Source: Oscillospiraceae bacterium
Lineage (GTDB): Bacteria; Bacillota; Clostridia; WRCU01
Reading direction: 5' to 3'
Assembly: GCA_009783805.1 (NCBI GenBank)
Contig: WRCU01000025.1
Location: forward strand, 1-10,965
DNA: 10,965 nucleotides
In this document: positions 6,073 through 10,965 of the stretch, piece by piece
How positions within the stretch are numbered: the stretch's first letter is position 1
How the letters are laid out: each line of letters begins with the position of its first letter
Made by a program: the position numbers and the translations under genes
Notes under the pieces: model-generated
What the model was told of the DNA's origin: nothing
What the model saw: only the letters and a program-made list of their open reading frames with translations
Databases searched by the model: none

Positions 6073-7161
6073 TTGGATGAGAGGCCCACGAACCGCAACC
6101 AGCTGCTGAGCGAGGCCATGCGCAAGGAGGCCGCCGCGGAGGCCGAGGCCCTCCCCAAGGCCGGGGAAGGGAAGGGCGGGCCGCGCGGGAAGCCAGGGTT
6201 CCTTGAGGCCTGGCTGGGTAAGGCCATAATCCTGGCCATATTGGCCATAACTGTGGCCTTCCTGGTCATCGTGCCTATGATGCCGAACAGGTCCGCAAGC
6301 GACGACGGCCAGTCCATGGCCGAGACGCTCGTTCCGGCGGGCGATGACGGGTTGGCGCTGGAGCTGGGCGGCGCCGTCTACTACCGCAACGTCGGGGACC
6401 GCGGGATCCTCTATGAGCGGCCGCCCGGATCCGGAACGGGGTCCATGGTGGACCAGAGGAGCAGGCCATACAACATCGTCTCCGACGGCGCCCACGTCTA
6501 CTACAGGAACGCCTGGGACAAGGGCGCGATATATAGGTACGCGCTGGAAGGGGGCGGAATAGAGAGGCTGAACGGCGATGATTCTTACGCGCTGCTCATG
6601 GTCGGCGACCACATATACTATTCCAACTATTCCGACGGGTACGCCCTCTACAGGATCGGGAAGGACGGCTCGGGCAGGGAGAGGCTCAACGACGACCTAA
6701 CCGCCTACATCGCCTCGGACGGCGCCCACATCTACTACGTCAGCTGCGGCGACGGGTACTCGATATGCAGGGTGGGCCTGGACGGCTCGGGCAGGGAGGT
6801 CATGTTCGAGGGAGAGGCGGCCGAGCTCTGCCTATGGTCCGGCCACATCTACTTCCGCAACGGCTCCGACGGCGGCAGGCTATACCGACTGTCCCTGACG
6901 GACCGCGGCTCGGTCGGCCTGACCGGGTTCGCGGTAGGCTACGTCCGCACGGACGGCCAGCGGCTATACGTGACCAACGGCGACGACGGGTACTCGATCT
7001 ACTCCCTGGCCATGGACGGGACCGACGCGAGGAAGCTTAACGACGACAACTCATGGTGCCTCACGCTGGCCGGGGGGTACCTATACTACATTAACTACTC
7101 GGTGTTCAACACCCTGTACAGGGTGGGGACGGACGGCACCGGCAGGGAGCACTTTAATTAA
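6073..7161 (+). CDS. Membrane-anchored DUF5050-type beta-propeller protein
   Basis: This 362-residue protein has a charged N-terminal tail (1-49), one hydrophobic segment (about 50-70, AIILAILAITVAFLVIV) and an outer region of seven tandem repeats. Each repeat carries a Tyr-rich strand such as VYYRN, IYYSN, IYFRN or LYYIN; their first Tyr lie at 103, 143, 182, 221, 260, 299 and 338, a period of 39-40 residues. Linkers read like YRIGKDGSGRERLND. This matches the DUF5050/YWTD-like propellers of bacterial envelope proteins. No catalytic motif is seen; binding of a ligand or polymer outside the membrane is a guess. With a positively charged segment before the helix and no cleavage site, a signal anchor with the propeller outside is likely. 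The TTG at 6073 was chosen because GGAGG (6061-6065) precedes it by seven bases; the nearby ATG at 6077 is out of frame. It sits in the middle of the enzyme run, after a hairpin. Confidence 0.82.
   Translation: MDERPTNRNQLLSEAMRKEAAAEAEALPKAGEGKGGPRGKPGFLEAWLGKAIILAILAITVAFLVIVPMMPNRSASDDGQSMAETLVPAGDDGLALELGGAVYYRNVGDRGILYERPPGSGTGSMVDQRSRPYNIVSDGAHVYYRNAWDKGAIYRYALEGGGIERLNGDDSYALLMVGDHIYYSNYSDGYALYRIGKDGSGRERLNDDLTAYIASDGAHIYYVSCGDGYSICRVGLDGSGREVMFEGEAAELCLWSGHIYFRNGSDGGRLYRLSLTDRGSVGLTGFAVGYVRTDGQRLYVTNGDDGYSIYSLAMDGTDARKLNDDNSWCLTLAGGYLYYINYSVFNTLYRVGTDGTGREHFN
6364..7161 (+). repeat. Coding tandem repeat, period 117 bp (39 residues)
   Basis: Seven diverged copies encode propeller blades. 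Exact short matches recur between copies, for example GACGGCTCGGGCAGGGAG at 6664-6681 and 6781-6798. Copies differ mainly at third positions and variable loops, so this is an old internal duplication, not a recent expansion. Confidence 0.75.
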
Positions 7162-7187
7162 GGCGGCGCAGACGTGGCGGACCCGCG

Positions 7188-7207
7188 CGCCGGGCAAGCG
7201 CCTGGCG
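7188..7207 (+). other. Possible intergenic hairpin upstream of the enolase-superfamily gene
   Basis: CGCCGGG (7188-7194) can pair with CCTGGCG (7201-7207) over seven base pairs including one G-U, around a six-base loop. It is followed directly by the G-run tract rather than by Us, so it is not a normal terminator. It may be chance in GC-rich sequence. Confidence 0.3.
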
Positions 7208-7209
7208 GC

Positions 7210-7232
7210 GGGTGGGTAGGGGGTGGGTAGGG
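7210..7232 (+). promoter_or_regulatory. G-quadruplex-type tract overlapping the ribosome binding site
   Basis: Two exact head-to-tail copies of GGGTGGGTAGG (7210-7220 and 7221-7231) plus one G create five runs of three or more Gs, separated by loops of one, two, one and two bases. This fits the four-run quadruplex pattern with very short loops on the coding (mRNA-like) strand. Inside it, GGGGGTGG (7219-7226) is the likely Shine-Dalgarno site, seven bases before the TTG at 7234. Folding of the mRNA would hide that site. Confidence 0.6.
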
Positions 7233-7233
7233 A

Positions 7234-8604
7234 TTGGAAGGCAATGACGCGACTTTTCCGATAGGCGTAAACACGTGCTCCTCCCCCTCGGGGCTGAGGA
7301 TCACGGACATGAGGTTCACCGAGGTCGTCGGCGCGCCGATGCACTGCACCCTCATGAAGATAATGACGAACCAGGGGCTGGAAGGCTGCGGCGAGCTGCG
7401 CGACGCCTCGAGCAGGACCTACGCGGCCATGCTCAAGTCCAGGATCGTCGGCGAGAACCCCTGCGACGTCGACAGGATCTTCAGGAGGGTCAAGCAGTTC
7501 GGGGGCCATTCCAGGCAGGGCGGCGGGGTCAGCGGGATCGAGGCCGCGCTTTGGGACCTGGCCGGAAAGGCCTACGGCGTACCCGTGCACAGGATGCTGG
7601 GCGGGAGGTTCCGCGACAGGGTGCGCATCTACTGCGACACGGACGCCGGCGGCAGGGACGGCGGGAAGGCGATGGGAGAGGCCCTGAGGAGGAGGATGGA
7701 CCTCGGGTACACATTCCTCAAGATGGACCTGGGCCTGGGGACCCTGGCCGGGGTCGCCGGGGCGGTCTCCGCGCCCCTAGGCTATTTGGGGGAGATGGGC
7801 CGCCTGCACGCGGCGCTACGCCTGATCCCCGAGGGGGACTGGGTGGCCAGGGCGAACGTGAGGAACAGGATGTACGAGCTTAATAACGTCGCGCACCCGT
7901 TCACGGGCATACGCCTCACGGAGAAGGGCCTTGTTACCCTCTCGGACTACGTCGGCGAGGTGAGGGGCGTCATAGGCCACGAGGTGCCGCTCGCCATCGA
8001 CCACATAGGCCACGTGTGCGTCGAGGACTGCATCGCCTTGGCGCGCAGGCTCGAGCGCCACAACGTCGCGTGGCTGGAGGACCTGGTGCCGTGGCAGTAC
8101 ACGGACCAGTACGTCCGGCTGAAGGCCTCGACCACGGTGCCCATATGCACGGGCGAGGACATATACCTCAAGGAAGGCTTCAGGCCCTTGCTGGAGGCGG
8201 GGGGCGTGTCGATAATCCATCCGGACGTGCTGACGGCCGGGGGGATCCTCGAGACCAAGAAGATCGGCGACATGGCCCAGGAGGCCGGTGTGGCCATGGC
8301 CCTGCACATGGCGGAGGGCCCCGCCGGATGCATGGCGGCCGTGCAGGTCGCGGCGGCCACCGAGAACTTCCTGGCGCTGGAGTACCATTCGGTCGACTGC
8401 GACTGGTGGGGGGACATGGTGACGGGGCTTCCCAGGCCCATCGTGGACGGCGGCTGGATAGAGGTTCCCGACGGGCCGGGCCTGGGATTCGAAACGTTCA
8501 ACGACGAGGCGCTGGCCATGCACCTCCACCCGGATTGGCCTAGGCTATGGATGGGCACGGAGGAATGGGACGGCGAGAGGTCGGCGGACAAGCTGTGGAG
8601 CTGA
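7234..8604 (+). CDS. Mandelate racemase/muconate lactonizing enzyme (enolase superfamily) protein, probable sugar-acid dehydratase or epimerase
   Basis: This 456-residue cytoplasmic protein has the enolase-superfamily layout: an N-terminal capping domain (about 20-130: RITDMRFTEV, GVSGIEAALWDLAGKAYG) and a (beta/alpha)-barrel. Likely Mg ligands are Asp256 (IDHIGH), Glu282 (WLEDLVPWQ) and Glu308 (CTGEDIYLKEGF). Asp331 (HPDVLTAGGI) and His358 (ALHMAEGP) form a mandelate-racemase-like His/Asp dyad. On strand two the motif is FLKMD (161-165), so Lys163 is present but the second base of the usual KxK is Asp. An extra stretch of roughly 60-80 residues lies between Lys163 and Asp256, as in a subgroup of larger, mostly uncharacterised members. 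Dehydration or epimerisation of a sugar acid is the best guess. TTG at 7234 was chosen because GGGGGTGG lies seven bases upstream and the homologous RITD segment needs an upstream start; the next ATG (7309) would remove the first strand. Gap to the previous gene is 72 bases. Confidence 0.88.
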   Translation: MEGNDATFPIGVNTCSSPSGLRITDMRFTEVVGAPMHCTLMKIMTNQGLEGCGELRDASSRTYAAMLKSRIVGENPCDVDRIFRRVKQFGGHSRQGGGVSGIEAALWDLAGKAYGVPVHRMLGGRFRDRVRIYCDTDAGGRDGGKAMGEALRRRMDLGYTFLKMDLGLGTLAGVAGAVSAPLGYLGEMGRLHAALRLIPEGDWVARANVRNRMYELNNVAHPFTGIRLTEKGLVTLSDYVGEVRGVIGHEVPLAIDHIGHVCVEDCIALARRLERHNVAWLEDLVPWQYTDQYVRLKASTTVPICTGEDIYLKEGFRPLLEAGGVSIIHPDVLTAGGILETKKIGDMAQEAGVAMALHMAEGPAGCMAAVQVAAATENFLALEYHSVDCDWWGDMVTGLPRPIVDGGWIEVPDGPGLGFETFNDEALAMHLHPDWPRLWMGTEEWDGERSADKLWS

Positions 8605-8620
8605 GCGCCGGCGTGGGCGC

Positions 8621-8628
8621 GGGGGTGG
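8621..8628 (+). promoter_or_regulatory. GGGGGTGG ribosome binding site of the RraA-like gene
   Basis: GGGGGTGG stands four bases before the ATG at 8633. It can pair with the 16S anti-Shine-Dalgarno extension (CCUCCAC) with one G-U wobble. The same octamer precedes the genes at 7234 and 10470. Confidence 0.6.
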
Positions 8629-8632
8629 CTGT

Positions 8633-9532
8633 ATGACGATCGACGACAAGGACTACATACTGAGCATCACCTCGGAGTGGAAGGGCGAGAGGTTCCCCAA
8701 CAACAGGCCCAGGGTCCCCGAAGGGCTGCTGCGCAGGATCGCGAGGGTGACCTTTGAGGAGGCCTGGGGCCCATTGATGGGCAAAGGCTACAGGAACCAG
8801 ACGGAGTGCGGGCTCACGATGGCAAGGCTAGGGCACAAGCTCGTCGGGCGCGCCGTTACGGCCACGATGGTGCCGGCCAGGCCCGACCTTGACGAGGCCG
8901 TCAAGGGCTACGGCAGGGAAAACGGCGGCAGGGTGGGCTTCTACAACCAATGGGTGATAGACGGCCTGGAGGAGGACGACGTCGTCGTCGTCGACCTGTT
9001 CGACAAGGTCTTCCAAGGCACCTTCGTGGGGGGGAACCTGTCGACGGCGATCCGCTCGAGGACCGTCCGCGGCGGGGCCGTCATATGGGGCGGGATCCGG
9101 GACCTGGAGCAGATCGTCGGGATAGAGGGCTTCCAGGTTTTTCATAGGGGCGTCGACCCGTCCGGGATAGGCGAGGTGGTCATGACCGGGATGAACGCCC
9201 CGTGCAGGGTCGGCAGGGCGATATGCCTGCCCGGCGACGTGGTCCTGGGCACCATATCCGGGGTCGCCTTCATACCGCCGCAGCACGCGGAGTCGGTCGC
9301 CGTGGGCGCGGAGAAGTCCAGCATCCGCGACGCGTTCGGGTTCCAGCGCATCGGGGAGGGCAGGTACACCACCGCCGAGATAGACACGGCCTGGACGAAG
9401 GGGATGTGGGACGACTTCATGGGATGGTTCGCCGCGGATGAGAAGGCGGCGGGGTACGGCCACCTGGATTGGGAGGATGAGCTTAGGCGGGCCGACGGGG
9501 TCAAGGGCGGCGGCTCCGAGGTGAGGGTCTGA
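8633..9532 (+). CDS. RraA-like family protein (HMG/CHA-type aldolase or decarboxylase fold)
   Basis: This 299-residue protein contains the RraA fold, which in bacteria covers class II 4-hydroxy-4-methyl-2-oxoglutarate/4-carboxy-4-hydroxy-2-oxoadipate aldolases, oxaloacetate decarboxylases and the RNase E regulator RraA. Core motifs are LVGRAVTATMVPARPD (70-85), DDVVVVDLFDK (115-125), FVGGNLSTAIRSRTVRGGAVIWGGIRD, which runs 131-157 with metal-binding Asp157 in the GGIRD motif, and PGDVVLGTISGVAFIPP (200-216). The last normally reads GDxDGVxxIP; here the Asp before Gly is Ser. It is far longer than RraA itself (about 160 residues), with an N-terminal extension of about 70 residues and a C-terminal tail rich in Trp and acidic residues (251-285). 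Long versions next to enolase-superfamily genes suggest cleavage of the keto-acid made by the dehydratase; that is inference. Older databases call the family 'demethylmenaquinone methyltransferase', which is misleading. The gap to the previous stop is 28 bases. Confidence 0.88.
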   Translation: MTIDDKDYILSITSEWKGERFPNNRPRVPEGLLRRIARVTFEEAWGPLMGKGYRNQTECGLTMARLGHKLVGRAVTATMVPARPDLDEAVKGYGRENGGRVGFYNQWVIDGLEEDDVVVVDLFDKVFQGTFVGGNLSTAIRSRTVRGGAVIWGGIRDLEQIVGIEGFQVFHRGVDPSGIGEVVMTGMNAPCRVGRAICLPGDVVLGTISGVAFIPPQHAESVAVGAEKSSIRDAFGFQRIGEGRYTTAEIDTAWTKGMWDDFMGWFAADEKAAGYGHLDWEDELRRADGVKGGGSEVRV

Positions 9533-9537
9533 GGCGG

Positions 9538-9563
9538 GCCCATGGTCGAATGAACGCATGGGC
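9538..9563 (+). other. Intercistronic hairpin covering the first ATG of the RNA methyltransferase frame
   Basis: GCCCATG (9538-9544) and CATGGGC (9557-9563) are perfectly complementary with a 12-base loop. No U-tract follows. The ATG at 9558 lies in the right arm, which would hinder its use as a start codon. Confidence 0.4.
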
Positions 9564-10442
9564 GCGTGGGGGGGCATAGGCGGCCCTTCGTGCCGGAGGA
9601 TCCATGGTTCGGATCGGGAAGGCTGGTGCCGGGCGATCAGGTACGTGACGTCGATCAAGGACCCCGGATACGCGGGGCTGGCCAAGGCCGCGGGAAACCC
9701 GGGGTCCACCCAGGAGACGGTGCTGGACGGCGTGCCGCTATTGGAGGCCGCCATCCATTCGGGGCTCCCCGTGACCAGGGTGCTGTGGAACGAGGATGAG
9801 GCCCCTGACGGCTATATGGGGGCGTTGGTGGGGCTGCTCGCTGGGGCGGACGTGATGTCGGCCTCCAGGCATCTGCTGCATAGGATAGGCATATCGCAGG
9901 TCCCCCCCAAATGCGTCTTTTCCGTGACCATACCCGTGGCCCGGGTCGACGCGGCGGGCATGCCAGCGGCGATGGCCGACGCGGGCGACGCGGTCGTCTT
10001 GTACGGCGTCTCGGACCCCATGAACGTGGGGGTGATACTGCGCCATGCGGAGGCGTTCGGGTACTGCGCGGTCTTCGCGGGCGATGCGGCGGGGCCGAGG
10101 GGGAGGCAGGCCGTCAGGTCCAGCACGGGATCAGCCTTGAGGGTACGCCTATACGAGTATGGGGGCGGGCCGGAAGGGTTGATTGCGGGGCTCAGGGGAG
10201 CCGGGTACGCGGCATGCGCATCCTCGGCGCACGGCGGCGTCGAGCTGAGCGGGGCCGCCTTGGGCGCCCGGCACGCGATCATCGTCGGCAACGAGACGCA
10301 CGGATTGGGCAAGGGCCTCAGGGAGGCGGCGGACATGGACGTCAGGATCGCCATGGCCCCTGGGGGCGCCCATTCGCTCAACGTCGGGGTGGCCGCGTCG
10401 ATAATGATGTACGTGGGTTATACGAATGCGTCCGGCCGATAG
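9558..10442 (+). CDS. SpoU/TrmH-family RNA 2'-O-methyltransferase
   Basis: This SPOUT methyltransferase would transfer methyl from S-adenosylmethionine to a ribose 2'-OH in rRNA or tRNA. With the first ATG it is 294 residues. The three family motifs are clear: motif 1 DPMNVGVILRHAEAFG (153-168, Asn156 and catalytic Arg162), motif 2 IVGNETHGLG (242-251, Glu246), and motif 3 SLNVGVAASIMMY (273-285) in the knotted cofactor site. The N-terminal part (TQETVLDGVPLLEAAIHSG, 51-69) matches the SpoU substrate-binding domain. The start is uncertain: residues 1-27 look unlike the family, the ATG at 9558 has no good ribosome site and lies in a hairpin, and the usual N-terminus (ITSxxNP) aligns with YVTSIKDP, so GTG at 9645 (265 residues) is a serious alternative. 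The longest frame is given. The rRNA or tRNA target cannot be told. It follows the RraA-like gene by 25 bases but is probably housekeeping rather than part of the sugar pathway. Confidence 0.9.
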   Translation: MGAWGGIGGPSCRRIHGSDREGWCRAIRYVTSIKDPGYAGLAKAAGNPGSTQETVLDGVPLLEAAIHSGLPVTRVLWNEDEAPDGYMGALVGLLAGADVMSASRHLLHRIGISQVPPKCVFSVTIPVARVDAAGMPAAMADAGDAVVLYGVSDPMNVGVILRHAEAFGYCAVFAGDAAGPRGRQAVRSSTGSALRVRLYEYGGGPEGLIAGLRGAGYAACASSAHGGVELSGAALGARHAIIVGNETHGLGKGLREAADMDVRIAMAPGGAHSLNVGVAASIMMYVGYTNASGR

Positions 10443-10457
10443 GGTATTCACATATAT

Positions 10458-10465
10458 GGGGGTGG
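10458..10465 (+). promoter_or_regulatory. GGGGGTGG ribosome binding site of the B12-related gene
   Basis: GGGGGTGG precedes the ATG at 10470 by four bases, the same element and spacing as at 8621. An AT-rich patch (TATTCACATATAT, 10445-10457) just before it could hold a promoter, but no matching -35 is convincing. Confidence 0.55.
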
Positions 10466-10469
10466 TTTC

Positions 10470-10965
10470 ATGTGGACTTTGCTGAGCGACATACCGGTGG
10501 GGATCGACAAAGGGAGGATCCTCTCCGCGCTGAGGATCCCGGACGATGAGGGCGACGATTCATACGCGGCGCTGGCCGGCGTCATGGAGGCGGCGCTGGG
10601 CCTGGCCAGGCCGAAGGCCATCTACAGGGTGGTCGACGACATAAGGCTCGCCGACGAAGGCGCGGTGATCGGGGGGATCGCGTTCAGGAGCAAGGTGATG
10701 GCCGTGAACCTCAAGGGCGCGGGCAAGGTCATCCCGTACGCCATCACGTGCGGGAAGGAGCTGGACGCATGGTCGTCGCGGATAAAGGACCCATACGAGA
10801 CCTTTCTGGCCGACAACGTGAAGGAGCATATCCTTTACGGGGCCATCGCGCACACGATGCGCACGGTGGAGGATGCGGAGGGCGTGGCGAACGTCAGGAC
10901 GCTGAACCCAGGGTCCACGGTGGATTGGCACCTCTCCGAGCAGGCCAGGCTGTTCGAGCTGATAG
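10470..10965 (+). CDS. Vitamin B12-dependent methionine synthase activation-domain protein (3' truncated by window)
   Basis: The frame runs from ATG at 10470 to the window edge with no stop, giving 165 residues of a family usually a little over 200 long. It matches the stand-alone version of the MetH C-terminal activation domain, which binds S-adenosylmethionine and helps reductively remethylate inactive cob(II)alamin. Supporting segments are ALGLARPKAIYRVVDDIRL, AFRSKVMAVNLKGAGKVIPY near the middle, AITCGKELDAW, LADNVKEHILYGAIAHTM, and NPGSTVDWHLSEQARLFELI at the visible end, which corresponds to the NPGSxxDWxxxxQxxLF signature. Bacteria with a short MetH lacking its own activation domain, and acetogens or methylotrophic anaerobes with corrinoid methyltransferases, carry such genes, often beside a corrinoid protein. 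The partner here would lie downstream, outside the window. A link to the URO-D-like gene at 4930 is possible but unproven, since methionine synthesis is the default role. Confidence 0.85.
   Translation, partial: MWTLLSDIPVGIDKGRILSALRIPDDEGDDSYAALAGVMEAALGLARPKAIYRVVDDIRLADEGAVIGGIAFRSKVMAVNLKGAGKVIPYAITCGKELDAWSSRIKDPYETFLADNVKEHILYGAIAHTMRTVEDAEGVANVRTLNPGSTVDWHLSEQARLFELI

Noticed and set aside
5596..6612. Open frame of about 338 codons on the minus strand spanning the URO-D-like and propeller genes
   Set aside because: It crosses two well-supported genes and an intergenic hairpin and shows no domain; it is a compositional shadow.
6364..7161. The 117-bp periodic repeat as a non-coding array or CRISPR-like element
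   Set aside because: The period is an exact multiple of three, the reading frame is open throughout and the repeats encode propeller blades; there are no near-identical repeats with unique spacers.
8828..9754. Long open frame of about 308 codons on the minus strand opposite the RraA-like gene
   Set aside because: It is antisense to a gene with clear family motifs, its translation is Pro/His/Arg/Gly-rich with no recognisable domain, and such open shadows are expected in GC-rich coding DNA.
1..10965. Archaeal origin, suggested by frequent AGG and ATA codons and TATA-like intergenic elements
   Set aside because: The probable hybrid histidine kinase, stand-alone B12 methionine synthase activation protein, DUF5050-type propeller and the -35/-10 arrangement fit bacteria better; codon use alone is not decisive.

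Overview
This window looks like bacterial chromosome from a GC-rich (by eye about two-thirds G+C), probably anaerobic heterotroph. Three things point to bacteria: the 3' end of a probable hybrid histidine kinase, a DUF5050-type propeller protein, and a B12-dependent methionine synthase activation-domain protein. Start sites have GGAGG-type or GGGGGTGG ribosome binding sites, and two TATAAT boxes lie in the only divergent intergenic region. Arg AGG and Ile ATA codons are common despite the high GC. A Clostridia-like or similar gut or anaerobic lineage is a reasonable guess, but the sequence alone does not fix the taxon.

Layout: (1) 3-506, C-terminal receiver domain of a truncated signalling protein, convergent with (2) a class II ketose-bisphosphate aldolase on the minus strand (540-1394). 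(3) A divergent control region (1395-1556) with a candidate promoter for each direction, a perfect 12-bp palindrome and a leader hairpin. (4) A long plus-strand run: L-fucose-isomerase-like protein (1557), Gfo/Idh/MocA oxidoreductase (2991), purine nucleoside phosphorylase (4069), URO-D/methyltransferase-like protein (4930), membrane-anchored 39-residue-repeat propeller protein (6073), mandelate-racemase-type enolase-superfamily protein (7234) and RraA-like aldolase/decarboxylase (8633). (5) A SpoU-type RNA methyltransferase (9558), then the start of a B12-dependent methionine synthase activation-domain protein (10470), cut by the window edge.

How the genes may work together (inference): genes 1557-9532 are tightly packed in one direction, and the aldolase diverges from the same control region. 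Together they look like a carbohydrate catabolic cluster with isomerisation (isomerase-like), redox change (Gfo/Idh), dehydration or epimerisation of a sugar acid (enolase superfamily), and aldol or retro-aldol cleavage (RraA-like and class II aldolase). Less usual members are a 6-oxopurine nucleoside phosphorylase and a URO-D-like protein of the corrinoid methyltransferase superfamily, with a corrinoid-reactivation-type gene nearby. That makes a methylated or nucleoside-derived sugar a possible substrate. No transporter, dedicated regulator or corrinoid protein lies inside the window, so the substrate cannot be named.

No tRNA, rRNA, CRISPR array, insertion sequence or phage gene was seen. 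No stretch over 300 bases lacks a gene.
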